A stretch of 64,000 nucleotides of DNA. It comes from Paramixta manurensis. GTDB taxonomy: Bacteria; Pseudomonadota; Gammaproteobacteria; Enterobacterales; Enterobacteriaceae. Positions 48,926 to 56,732 of the stretch are shown one piece after another. The position numbers and the translations under genes are program-made. The notes beneath the pieces are model-generated. The model ran no database searches. It saw only the letters and a program-made list of their open reading frames with translations, and had not been told where the DNA came from. Location: the NCBI RefSeq assembly GCF_013285385.1, contig NZ_CP054212.1, positions 3,534,001 to 3,598,000 of the forward strand, read 5' to 3'. Each line of letters opens with the position of its first letter. The first letter of the stretch is position 1.

Positions 48926-50086
48926 ATGACCCCCGAAAATCCATTACTGGCTCTGCGAGAGAAAATCAGCGCCGTCGATGAAACGTTACTGAGCTTGCTT
49001 GCCGAGCGCCGAATGCTGGCCATTGAGGTCGCAAAAGCAAAAATGGCGACTCACCGCCCGATCCGTGACATCGATCGCGAACGTGACCTACTCGAACGCC
49101 TGATTACGCTTGGAAAAAACCACCAGCTTGATGCGCATTACATCACGCGTCTTTTCCAGCAAATCATTGAAGATTCAGTATTAACTCAGCAAGCCCTGCT
49201 ACAAAAACATTTAAACCCGGCAAACCTGAGCTCTGTGCGCATTGCCTTCCTCGGCCCGAAAGGTTCTTACTCCCATCTTGCCGCGCGTAAATACGCCGCC
49301 CGCCATTTTGCAGAGTTTATTGAAAGCGGCTGCCTGAAATTCCAAGACATTATTCGTCAGGTAGAAACCGGTCAGGCGGACTATGCCGTTCTGCCAATTG
49401 AAAACACCAGCTCCGGCTCTATCAATGATGTGTATGACCTACTTCAACACACCAGTTTGTCTATCGTCGGCGAAATGACCGTACCCATCGATCACTGCGT
49501 ATTGGTCGCTGCTCCAACGGATCTCCAGCAAATTGATACGGTGTACAGCCATCCACAACCGTTCCAGCAATGCAGCCAGTTTATTAACCGTTTCCCACAC
49601 TGGAAAATTGTTTATACCGAAAGTACCGCGGCGGCAATGGAAAAAGTCGCTGCGCTAAATACGCCGAACGTCGCGGCATTAGGCAGTGAAGCTGGCGGAG
49701 AGCTCTATCAGCTTCAGGTACTGGAACGTAACTTGGCGAACCAACAGCAAAACATCACACGGTTTATCATTCTGGCACGTAAACCGGTAGACGTTTCGGA
49801 GCAAGTTCCGGCTAAAACCACCTTAATTATGGCTACCGGCCAACAGGCCGGGGCGTTAGTTGAGGCATTGTTAGTGTTACGCCAACACAATCTGATTATG
49901 AGCAAACTGGAATCTCGCCCGATAAACGGCAATCCGTGGGAAGAGATGTTTTATATTGATGTGCAGGGAAACCTGCGTTCCAGCGAAATGCAGCAGGCGC
50001 TACAAGAGCTGGCGGCGATCACGCGTTCGCTGAAAGTACTTGGCTGCTATCCTGGCGAAAACGTGGTGCCGGTCGAACCGCGTTAA
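48926..50086 (+). CDS. pheA: Bifunctional chorismate mutase/prephenate dehydratase PheA
   Basis: A 386-residue (E. coli 386) bifunctional enzyme of phenylalanine synthesis. Chorismate mutase at 1-95 (LREKISAVDETLLSLLAERR), prephenate dehydratase at about 105-285 (FLGPKGSYSHLAARKYA, PIENTSSGSINDVYDLL, NITRFIILAR), and a C-terminal ACT domain (from 300; KLESRPINGNPWEEMFYIDV, the ESRP motif for Phe feedback). Controlled by pheL attenuation. A terminator follows at 50098-50121. Confidence 0.96.
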   Translation: MTPENPLLALREKISAVDETLLSLLAERRMLAIEVAKAKMATHRPIRDIDRERDLLERLITLGKNHQLDAHYITRLFQQIIEDSVLTQQALLQKHLNPANLSSVRIAFLGPKGSYSHLAARKYAARHFAEFIESGCLKFQDIIRQVETGQADYAVLPIENTSSGSINDVYDLLQHTSLSIVGEMTVPIDHCVLVAAPTDLQQIDTVYSHPQPFQQCSQFINRFPHWKIVYTESTAAAMEKVAALNTPNVAALGSEAGGELYQLQVLERNLANQQQNITRFIILARKPVDVSEQVPAKTTLIMATGQQAGALVEALLVLRQHNLIMSKLESRPINGNPWEEMFYIDVQGNLRSSEMQQALQELAAITRSLKVLGCYPGENVVPVEPR

Positions 50087-50097
50087 TAACCCCACAT

Positions 50098-50121
50098 GAT
50101 GCCAACTCCCCGGTTGGCATC
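50098..50121 (+). terminator. Terminator of pheA
   Basis: GATGCCAAC-TCCCCG-GTTGGCATC followed by TGTTT. Confidence 0.75.
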
Positions 50122-50203
50122 TGTTTGCCGTTTAACCCGTAGAGATCAATTTACCGGCGCGCAAATAACGTTATATTTAAGATTATATAACGGTAATTTG
50201 GTA

Positions 50204-51265
50204 ATGATAATGCGTAAGATTTTCTCCACTCTTTCGGTTTGTTTCGCACTCGGTTTAGTCTCTTTTTCCTCACTCGCCTCACGCCAGGTCACCGACCAGC
50301 TTGGTCGTCAGGTCACCATTCCTGACCATGTTGATCGCGTGGTGGTGTTGCAGCATCAGACACTTAATCTGCTGGTGCAGCTTGATGCCACCAATACCAT
50401 GGTGGGGATATTGGGCAACTGGAAACAGCAACTTGGCGATAATTATCAACGCCTGGTTCCTCAACTCACCACCATTCCCGCTTTGGGTGATTTAACCCAT
50501 GTGGATTTGGAAAAGCTGGTTGCGCTACATCCACAGGTCGTCTTTGTGACTAACTACGCGCCAACGGAGATGATTAACCAAATTGAAAAGCTTGGCATCG
50601 CGGTGGTTGCAATCTCATTGCGTGCTGACGATAAGCAGCAACAAATGCAGCTCAACCCTCAGCTTCAGGACGAGGAAGCCGCCTATAACCAAGGTTTAAA
50701 AGACGGCATTCGCTTGATTGGCACCGTGGTTAATCACCAACAACAGGCAGAAGCGCTGATCAAGGCTACTTTTAGCCAACGCCAGGAAGTTAGCGACCGG
50801 TTGAAAGATATTGCACCGAAAGATCGTATCCGCGTCTATATGGCTAACCCGGATCTGACGACCTACGGCTCAGGTAAATATACCGGTTTGATGATGAATC
50901 ATGCCGGGGCGCTTAACGTCGCGGCCTCGACGGTTAAAGGATATAAACAGGTTTCTATGGAACAAATTTTGGCCTGGAATCCGCAGGTCATTTTTGTGCA
51001 GGATCGTTATCCGCAGGTCATCAAAGAAATTAATACCCAACCGGCCTGGCAAGCGGTAGATGCGGTAAAAAATCATCGCGTCTATTTAATGCCGGAATAC
51101 GCCAAAGCCTGGGGCTACCCGATGCCGGAGGCAATGGCGTTAGGAGAACTGTGGATGGCGAAAAAACTCTATCCACAAAAATTTAGCGACATTGATATGC
51201 AGCAACGTGCCGATAGCTGGTATCAACGTTTTTATCGTACACACTACACCGGCGGCAATGAATGA
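50204..51265 (+). CDS. Periplasmic binding protein of the iron-siderophore/cobalamin type
   Basis: A 353-residue class III periplasmic binding protein (BtuF/FecB/FhuD fold). Signal peptide at 1-25 (MRKIFSTLSVCFALGLVSFS, cut near LAS). The two-lobe pattern is visible: DQLGRQVTIPDHVDRVVVLQ, LGDLTHVDLEKLVALHPQVV, the linker helix at about 150-190, and MEQILAWNPQVIFVQDR. The longer frame back to 50096 starts within the pheA terminator, so MIMRKIF at 50204 (or the ATG at 50210) is preferred. No permease, ATPase or receptor gene is adjacent. It overlaps the next gene by 4 bases, so the two act together; the ligand is unknown. In E. coli nothing lies between pheA and tyrA. Confidence 0.75.
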   Translation: MIMRKIFSTLSVCFALGLVSFSSLASRQVTDQLGRQVTIPDHVDRVVVLQHQTLNLLVQLDATNTMVGILGNWKQQLGDNYQRLVPQLTTIPALGDLTHVDLEKLVALHPQVVFVTNYAPTEMINQIEKLGIAVVAISLRADDKQQQMQLNPQLQDEEAAYNQGLKDGIRLIGTVVNHQQQAEALIKATFSQRQEVSDRLKDIAPKDRIRVYMANPDLTTYGSGKYTGLMMNHAGALNVAASTVKGYKQVSMEQILAWNPQVIFVQDRYPQVIKEINTQPAWQAVDAVKNHRVYLMPEYAKAWGYPMPEAMALGELWMAKKLYPQKFSDIDMQQRADSWYQRFYRTHYTGGNE

Positions 51266-51978
51266 GTGACCTAACGGTATTGGCGGCAGGTAGTTTACGC
51301 CTGGTGTGGGAACAGGTTATGGCCGCCTTTTATCAGCACAGCGGCATACGGGTTGAAACGCAGTATGGCCCGGCGGGCCTACTGCGCCAGCGGATTGAAA
51401 AAGGTGAACGCTGTGACCTGTTCGCCTCCGCCAATTACGCCCATCCGAATAGATTACAGCAAACAGGTATCGCGCAACGGGTAGGGATTTTTACCCATAA
51501 CCAACTTTGCCTGTGCGTGCGTAAGCACCTGATAGCGCCGGATAGCGACTGGCTAAGCATCTTGCAGAATCCCCGGCTTCGGGTCGCCACTTCTACACCA
51601 GAAAGCGACCCTTCAGGTGATTATGCATGGCAATGGTTCGATGAAATTGAACAGCGCTATCCTGGCGTTGGCAGCGCGCTGAAAAAGCGAGCGATGCCCT
51701 TAGTTGGCGGCTCCAATAGCCAGCCGATTCCGCAGGGGCAACTTGCCGCCGCCTGGCTATTAGGTAGCGGCCAGGCCGAGGTGTTTATTGGCTATGCCAG
51801 TTACGCCGCGCGGTTGCAGGCAGTAGCAGGAGTACAGGTAATTATGCCGCCGGCAGATTGCCAGATCCGCGCCGATTACGCTTTTGCCGTATGCCACCCT
51901 GCTGCGCAACCGCTGGCGGATTTCCTCATCACTGAGCCTGCGCAAACTCTGTTTCGTCAGGCCGGATTTTGTGATTAG
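51262..51978 (+). CDS. ModA-like solute-binding protein without signal peptide
   Basis: A 238-residue protein of the molybdate/sulfate-binding (class II) type: SDLTVLAAGSLRLVWEQVMA at the start, VETQYGPAGLLRQRIEKGERCDLFASANYAHP, RVATSTPESDPSGDYAWQWF, and the EVFIGYASYA region near the C-terminus. These are the conserved ModA positions. It begins directly with the first beta strand and has no signal sequence, so as annotated it would stay in the cytoplasm. Its ATG overlaps the stop of the preceding binding-protein gene (ATGA). Perhaps it is a cytoplasmic sensor or buffer for the ligand, or is exported by another route. Ends at a shared terminator with tyrA. Confidence 0.75.
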   Translation: MSDLTVLAAGSLRLVWEQVMAAFYQHSGIRVETQYGPAGLLRQRIEKGERCDLFASANYAHPNRLQQTGIAQRVGIFTHNQLCLCVRKHLIAPDSDWLSILQNPRLRVATSTPESDPSGDYAWQWFDEIEQRYPGVGSALKKRAMPLVGGSNSQPIPQGQLAAAWLLGSGQAEVFIGYASYAARLQAVAGVQVIMPPADCQIRADYAFAVCHPAAQPLADFLITEPAQTLFRQAGFCD

Positions 51979-51989
51979 CCAATAAAAAA

Positions 51990-52018
51990 GGCCGGGTAAG
52001 CGCGATGCTTAACCGGCC
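51990..52018. terminator. Terminator between the ModA-like gene and tyrA
   Basis: GGCCGGGTAAGC pairs with GCTTAACCGGCC (one bulge) between the convergent genes, with an A-run on the left flank serving the minus strand. Confidence 0.7.
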
Positions 52019-52035
52019 ATAGTAGCCTTTACGTC

Positions 52036-53157
52036 TTATGAACGGCTATCGTTGGCTGAACGTAGCAACGAACGGCTTTCCGTCAGGAAACGTGGCGCAT
52101 AGTCGCCAAACCAGTGTTCCACTTTGCGGAAACTATCAATAAACGCCTGTTTATCGCCCTGCTCCAGCAAACGAATCGCCTCGCCAAAGCGCTGGTAATA
52201 ACGCTTAATCAACGCCAGATTACTTTCGGAAGACATAATGATGTCGGCATAGAGCTGGGGATCTTGAGCAAACAAGCGCCCAACCATCGCCAACTCAAGA
52301 CGATAGATTGGCGAAGACAACGCCAGAAGCTGCTCCAGTTGCACATTTTCTTCCGCCAGATGTAAGCCATAAGCGAAAGTCGCGAAATGGCGCAGCGCCT
52401 GGATAAACGCCATATTCTGATCATGCTCAACCGCGCTGATACGGTGCAACCGCGCGCCCCAGACCTGAATTTGTTCAAGGAACCACTGATAGGCTTCCGG
52501 TTGCCGGCCATCGCACCACACCACCACCTGCTTCGCAAGGCTACCGCTATCCGGCCCAAACATCGGATGAAGCCCAACCACCGGCCCGTTGTGCGCAGCC
52601 AGCATAGCCTGCAGTGGACGATTTTTTACCGAGGCCAGATCGACCAGAATGCAATCATCCGGCAATGGCGGCAACTGAGCAATCACCTGCTCTGTCAGAT
52701 GGATTGGCACGCTGATAATCACCATCCCCGCATCGCGTAGCAAAGCGTCGGCGTTATCCCAATCCTCTTTATCCAATACCTGAACCCGATAGCCTGACAG
52801 GGTTAGCATTTTCTCAAACAGGCGCCCCATCTGCCCTTTGCCGCCGACAATCACCACTGAACGCAGTTCCGGACACAGGGTTTTAAAACCTTTGTCATTT
52901 TCACTGGAGTAGGATTCACGCATCACGCGGCGCAGTACATCTTCAATCAAATCAGGCGGTACGCCAAGCAGCTCTGCCTCTTTACGACGTGAAGCCAACA
53001 TTGAGGCTTCACGTTCCGGGACATAAATCGGTAATCCGTAACGACTTTTGACTTCGCCAACTTCCGCAACCAGGCTCAGCCGCTTAGCCAGCAAATCAAG
53101 CAACGCTTTATCTACTTCATCAATTTGATCGCGCAGCGCGGTCAGTTCAGCCACCAT
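52036..53157 (-). CDS. tyrA: Bifunctional chorismate mutase/prephenate dehydrogenase TyrA
   Basis: A 373-residue (E. coli 373) enzyme of tyrosine synthesis. AroQ chorismate mutase at 1-90 (LTALRDQIDEVDKALLDLLAKRL), then the NAD-binding prephenate dehydrogenase (VVIVGGKGQMGRLFEKMLTLSGY; GLHPMFGPDSGSLAKQVVV; ALRHFATFAYGLHLA). It follows aroF with a 3-base gap, forming the tyrosine-regulated aroF-tyrA operon. Confidence 0.96.
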   Translation of the reverse strand: MVAELTALRDQIDEVDKALLDLLAKRLSLVAEVGEVKSRYGLPIYVPEREASMLASRRKEAELLGVPPDLIEDVLRRVMRESYSSENDKGFKTLCPELRSVVIVGGKGQMGRLFEKMLTLSGYRVQVLDKEDWDNADALLRDAGMVIISVPIHLTEQVIAQLPPLPDDCILVDLASVKNRPLQAMLAAHNGPVVGLHPMFGPDSGSLAKQVVVWCDGRQPEAYQWFLEQIQVWGARLHRISAVEHDQNMAFIQALRHFATFAYGLHLAEENVQLEQLLALSSPIYRLELAMVGRLFAQDPQLYADIIMSSESNLALIKRYYQRFGEAIRLLEQGDKQAFIDSFRKVEHWFGDYAPRFLTESRSLLRSANDSRS

Positions 53158-53160
53158 AAA

Positions 53161-54240
53161 TTAAACCTCTTGTGACAGACGCGCCGCCAGCACGCCGTCA
53201 AGGTCCTGATGAATTTCTCGCAGCAGCGAATCCGTGGTTTCCCAATTGATACAGGCATCGGTAACGGAAACGCCGTAACGCATTTGACTGCGCGGCTGCT
53301 CAGAAGACTGATTGCCTTCGTGAATATTACTTTCCAGCATCAGGCCAATGATAGAACGGTTGCCATCTTTGATCTGCGCAACGGCAGATTCGGCAACGCC
53401 AGACTGGCGACGAAAGTCTTTATTTGAATTGCCATGGCTGCAATCTATCATCAGCGACGGACGGAGTCCCGCTTCTAGCATCGCTTTTTCGCATTGGGCC
53501 ACATCTTCCGGCCCATAATTAGGCTGTTTGCCGCCGCGTAAAATAACGTGGCCGTCAGGATTCCCCTGCGTTTGCAACAAACAGACCTGCCCTGCCTGGT
53601 TAATCCCCACAAAACGGTGCGGCATTGCGGCAGCGCGCATCGCATTGATTGCGGTACCGAGGCTACCGTCAGTGCCGTTTTTAAAGCCAACCGGCATGGA
53701 CAGACCAGAAGCCATTTCGCGATGCGTTTGCGATTCGGTCGTTCGCGCGCCAATTGCCGACCAGCTAAAAAGATCGCCAAGATATTGCGGACTGTTCGGA
53801 TCTAACGCTTCGGTCGCCAAAGGCAGACCCATTTCAACCAGGCTTACCAGCAACTGACGCGCAATATGTAAACCGGTCTCCATATCAAATGAGTTATCCA
53901 TATAGGGATCGTTGATCAACCCTTTCCAACCGACAGTGGTACGGGGTTTCTCAAAATAGACACGCATGACGATATACAGCTGATCCTTCAACTGTTCAGA
54001 GAGATCTTTCAGACGACGCGCATAATCCAAAGCAGCTTCGGTATCGTGAATCGAACAAGGGCCACATACCACTAACAGGCGATGATCGCGACCAGCAAGA
54101 ATATTGGAAATTGTCTGCCGGGAAGCGGCAATCTGTTCTTCCAGCCGGGCGTTGAGCGGGAACTTTTTCTTCAGTTCCTCCGGTGTTATCAGAATTTGTT
54201 CGTCAGCGATATGGATATTATTCAGCGCGTCTTTTTGCAT
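53161..54240 (-). CDS. aroF: Tyrosine-type DAHP synthase AroF
   Basis: A 359-residue class I DAHP synthase that joins phosphoenolpyruvate and erythrose-4-phosphate, first step of the shikimate pathway. Motifs: LLVVCGPCSIHD, RVYFEKPRTTVGWKGLINDP, SWSAIGARTTESQTHREMASG, VDCSHGNSNK-like IDCSHGNSNKDFR. Closest to the Tyr-sensitive AroF by its linkage to tyrA and by its N-terminus (MQKDALNNIHI). Start chosen at MQKDALN with AAAGGGATC upstream; a 7-codon longer frame exists. Confidence 0.95.
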   Translation of the reverse strand: MQKDALNNIHIADEQILITPEELKKKFPLNARLEEQIAASRQTISNILAGRDHRLLVVCGPCSIHDTEAALDYARRLKDLSEQLKDQLYIVMRVYFEKPRTTVGWKGLINDPYMDNSFDMETGLHIARQLLVSLVEMGLPLATEALDPNSPQYLGDLFSWSAIGARTTESQTHREMASGLSMPVGFKNGTDGSLGTAINAMRAAAMPHRFVGINQAGQVCLLQTQGNPDGHVILRGGKQPNYGPEDVAQCEKAMLEAGLRPSLMIDCSHGNSNKDFRRQSGVAESAVAQIKDGNRSIIGLMLESNIHEGNQSSEQPRSQMRYGVSVTDACINWETTDSLLREIHQDLDGVLAARLSQEV

Positions 54241-54333
54241 GGTTTCGATCCCTTTACTCATCTATGCGTTCGTCAGATCCTCAGAGAGGTGAAGGGTACT
54301 TTATCATATGACGTAAAGTATGCAATCCAGAGA

Positions 54334-54351
54334 TGTACAGTTTTTTTACCA
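54334..54351 (-). promoter_or_regulatory. Possible TyrR box upstream of aroF
   Basis: TGTACA-N6-TTACCA resembles the TyrR consensus (TGTAAA-N6-TTTACA) with three mismatches and lies about 95 bases before aroF. Other weak half-sites are nearby (GTAAAG at 54312-54317). E. coli aroF has three TyrR boxes; only this one is suggestive here. Confidence 0.35.
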
Positions 54352-54511
54352 CATTAAAATTACGTATAAATAGTTAAAATAAAAAACGTTTAATATTATT
54401 AAGTTAAATAAAAAACCATGCAATAGCACGCCCATAAATAGTGTAAATAATACTTTACAGCATTGGAGATTTCTTCTTTTCTTGCACCATCAAGATTGGG
54501 TTCACCGGCAT

Positions 54512-54540
54512 AAAAAAGGGCTGACCTAATGGCCAGCCCC
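54512..54540 (-). terminator. Terminator of the rpsP-rplS operon
   Basis: On the minus strand GGGGCTGGCC...TCAGCCC, followed by six T, 40 bases beyond rplS. Confidence 0.8.
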
Positions 54541-54579
54541 TGTTTCATATTAACTTTTGGATGCAGCGTTAGCTGTATC

Positions 54580-54927
54580 TTAGTTAAGGCGTTCTTTAAT
54601 ACGAGCCGCCTTACCAGTACGCTCACGCAGGTAGTACAGTTTGGCTTTACGCACAGCGCCACGACGTTTGACAGTAATGCTGTCGATAACCGGTGAGTGA
54701 GTCTGGAATACACGCTCAACACCTTCGCCGTTGGAAATCTTACGAACAGTGAATGCAGAGTGCAGACCGCGGTTACGAATAGCGATAACCACGCCCTCGA
54801 ATGCCTGCAGACGTTTTTTAGAACCTTCAACGACCCATACTTTCACTTCCACGGAATCACCCGGACGGAAGGACGGTACGTCCTGTTTCATCTGCTCTTG
54901 TTCAATTTGCTTGATAATGTTGCTCAT
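54580..54927 (-). CDS. rplS: 50S ribosomal protein L19
   Basis: A 115-residue ribosomal protein at the 30S-50S interface: MSNIIKQIEQEQMKQDVPSF, GDSVEVKVWVVEGSKKRLQA, GVVIAIRNRGLHSAFTVRK. Last gene of rpsP-rimM-trmD-rplS, 42 bases after trmD. Confidence 0.97.
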   Translation of the reverse strand: MSNIIKQIEQEQMKQDVPSFRPGDSVEVKVWVVEGSKKRLQAFEGVVIAIRNRGLHSAFTVRKISNGEGVERVFQTHSPVIDSITVKRRGAVRKAKLYYLRERTGKAARIKERLN

Positions 54928-54969
54928 AATTAAATCTCTTATCCTGGGTAAACTGATATTTAAGGAAGG

Positions 54970-55734
54970 CTAACCTTCCGCATCATCGTTCTGTTGTCGG
55001 GCGAATTCTGTTTTGAATTCGGCGAGCAACTTTGCTTGCTCTTCAGTCAGAGCCAGGTTTTCCAGAAGTTCAGGTCTTCTAAGCCAGGTACGGCCCAACG
55101 ACTGTTTCAAACGCCAACGGCGAATTTCAGCGTGGTTACCCGACAATAATACCGCCGGTACCTCTACGCCTTCCAACACTTCAGGTCGGGTATAGTGCGG
55201 ACAATCCAGCAACCCGTCAGAAAACGAATCTTCCTCCGCCGACGCCTGTTTCCCCAGCACTCCCGGTATCAACCGCGAGACCGAATCAATCAGCGTCATT
55301 GCCGGCAGTTCCCCACCGCTGAGTACGTAATCACCAATCGACCATTCTTCATCGATTTCAGCGTTAATCACGCGCTCATCAATCCCTTCATAACGCCCGC
55401 AAACCAGAATCAACTTCTGCTGCGACGCCAATTCGCAAACGCCATCTTGGTCAAGCTTGCGCCCCTGAGGTGAAAGATAAATCACCTTAGCGCCATCACC
55501 CGCCGCTGCTTTTGCTGCGTGGATGGCATCCCGTAAGGGTTGCACCATCATTAGCATTCCCGGTCCGCCGCCGTAAGGACGATCATCCACGGTACGGTGC
55601 CGGTCATGAGTAAAGTCACGCGGACTCCAACTCTGAATGCTGAGCAGGCCATTTTTTACTGCCCGGCCAGTTACCCCGTAATCGGTAATAGCACGAAACA
55701 TCTCTGGAAACAGGCTAATAACACCAATCCACAT
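54970..55734 (-). CDS. trmD: tRNA (guanine-N1-)-methyltransferase TrmD
   Basis: A 254-residue SPOUT methyltransferase making m1G37 in tRNA, preventing +1 frameshifts. MWIGVISLFPEMF start; knot motifs YLSPQGRKL, LVCGRYEGIDERVI and SIGDYVLSGGELPA; C-terminal domain RRPELL. The open frame extends 18 codons further upstream into the gap after rimM, but the family start is MWIG. Confidence 0.96.
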   Translation of the reverse strand: MWIGVISLFPEMFRAITDYGVTGRAVKNGLLSIQSWSPRDFTHDRHRTVDDRPYGGGPGMLMMVQPLRDAIHAAKAAAGDGAKVIYLSPQGRKLDQDGVCELASQQKLILVCGRYEGIDERVINAEIDEEWSIGDYVLSGGELPAMTLIDSVSRLIPGVLGKQASAEEDSFSDGLLDCPHYTRPEVLEGVEVPAVLLSGNHAEIRRWRLKQSLGRTWLRRPELLENLALTEEQAKLLAEFKTEFARQQNDDAEG

Positions 55735-55769
55735 AGCATGTTCCGCTGTAGTACCGTTTTGTCCGGGGG

Positions 55770-56318
55770 TCAAAAACCAGGATCCCAATCTACTTCGATC
55801 GTGCCAGTAGTGAGATCGACATTCTTGATAACCTGTTCATCAAGAAACGGAATTAACCGCTCCTTCACACCGAATGCATCTTTCAGGTTTGCCTTCACGA
55901 CCAGAACGTCGTTCGAACCGGTTTCCATCAACTCAGTGACTTTACCCAGTTCGTAGCCTTTAGTTGTGACCACCTGGCAACCGATAAGGTCTTTCCAGTA
56001 ATAGTCACCCGTTTCCAGCTCCGGCAACTGCTCCGAATCTACGATAATTTCGCAATTAGTCAGTAGCGTCGCAGCATCACGATCGTCAATGCCTTTCACT
56101 TTGATGATCATGTCCTGATTATGGCGCTTCCAGCCTTCCAGCTCGATATGCTGCCATTGACCCGCACGCTGGATAAACCAGGGCTGATAGTCAAATATAC
56201 TTTCGGCGTCTTCGGTGGAGGAAAACACTTTGAGCCAACCACGGATACCGTAGGCCGACCCCATCTTGCCCATAATCACAGGTTTAACGGGAGGCTGTGC
56301 GGCGAGTTGCTTGCTCAT
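55770..56318 (-). CDS. rimM: Ribosome maturation factor RimM
   Basis: A 182-residue 30S assembly factor that binds S19: N-terminal beta barrel (GKMGSAYGIRGWLKVFSSTE) and C-terminal PRC barrel (DYYWKDLIGCQVVTTKGYEL, ending VDWDPGF). Start at MSKQLAAQ; the ATG three codons upstream is less likely. 18 bases after rpsP. Confidence 0.95.
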   Translation of the reverse strand: MSKQLAAQPPVKPVIMGKMGSAYGIRGWLKVFSSTEDAESIFDYQPWFIQRAGQWQHIELEGWKRHNQDMIIKVKGIDDRDAATLLTNCEIIVDSEQLPELETGDYYWKDLIGCQVVTTKGYELGKVTELMETGSNDVLVVKANLKDAFGVKERLIPFLDEQVIKNVDLTTGTIEVDWDPGF

Positions 56319-56336
56319 GGTAACCACCGTGACAGA

Positions 56337-56585
56337 TTAAGCTGCTTTTTTTGCTTCTTTGATCAGCGCGTTAACGCGATCGGAAAGCGTAGCGCCCTGG
56401 CCAACCCAGTGCTCAATACGGTCCAGATCCAGACGCAGTGCTTCAGCCTGACCAGATGCGATCGGGTTGAAGAAACCAACGCGCTCGATGAAGCGACCGT
56501 TGCGAGCATTACGGCTGTCAGTAACGACTACCTGATAAAACGGACGCTTTTTAGCGCCGTGACGTGCCAAACGAATTGTTACCAT
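56337..56585 (-). CDS. rpsP: 30S ribosomal protein S16
   Basis: An 82-residue ribosomal protein: MVTIRLARHGAKKRPFYQVV start, RFIERVGFFNPIA, ending in basic Lys/Ala residues. First gene of the operon; AAGAGGATGTT gives the ribosome site. A hairpin precedes it by 26 bases. Confidence 0.97.
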   Translation of the reverse strand: MVTIRLARHGAKKRPFYQVVVTDSRNARNGRFIERVGFFNPIASGQAEALRLDLDRIEHWVGQGATLSDRVNALIKEAKKAA

Positions 56586-56611
56586 AACATCCTCTTGAGT
56601 TAATAAAACAA

Positions 56612-56639
56612 CCGGGCCCCATCGAGGAACGGGGCCCGG
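56612..56639 (-). terminator. Terminator-like hairpin in the rpsP leader
   Basis: On the minus strand CCGGGCCCC-10 bases-GGGGCCCGG, then TTGTTTTATT. It stands between ffh and rpsP, only 26 bases before the rpsP ATG, so it is either a second ffh terminator or a leader attenuator for the ribosomal operon. Confidence 0.6.
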
Positions 56640-56648
56640 GTGCAATAT

Positions 56649-56715
56649 AAAAAGCCCGAAAATTTTACTCATTTTGGCGCAAAAAGCAATCTAAAGCTGA
56701 GTAGCCTTTCGGGCG
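56649..56715 (-). terminator. Terminator of ffh
   Basis: On the minus strand GCCCGAAAGGCTACTCA pairs with TGAGTAAAATTTTCGGGC and is followed by TTTTTAT; 18 bases beyond the ffh stop. Confidence 0.75.
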
Positions 56716-56732
56716 CTTCTGTTTTTTAACAC

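Noticed and set aside
54399..54830. A 143-codon open frame overlapping rplS on the minus strand
   Set aside because: It runs in another frame through rplS and its terminator; its residues show no family pattern.
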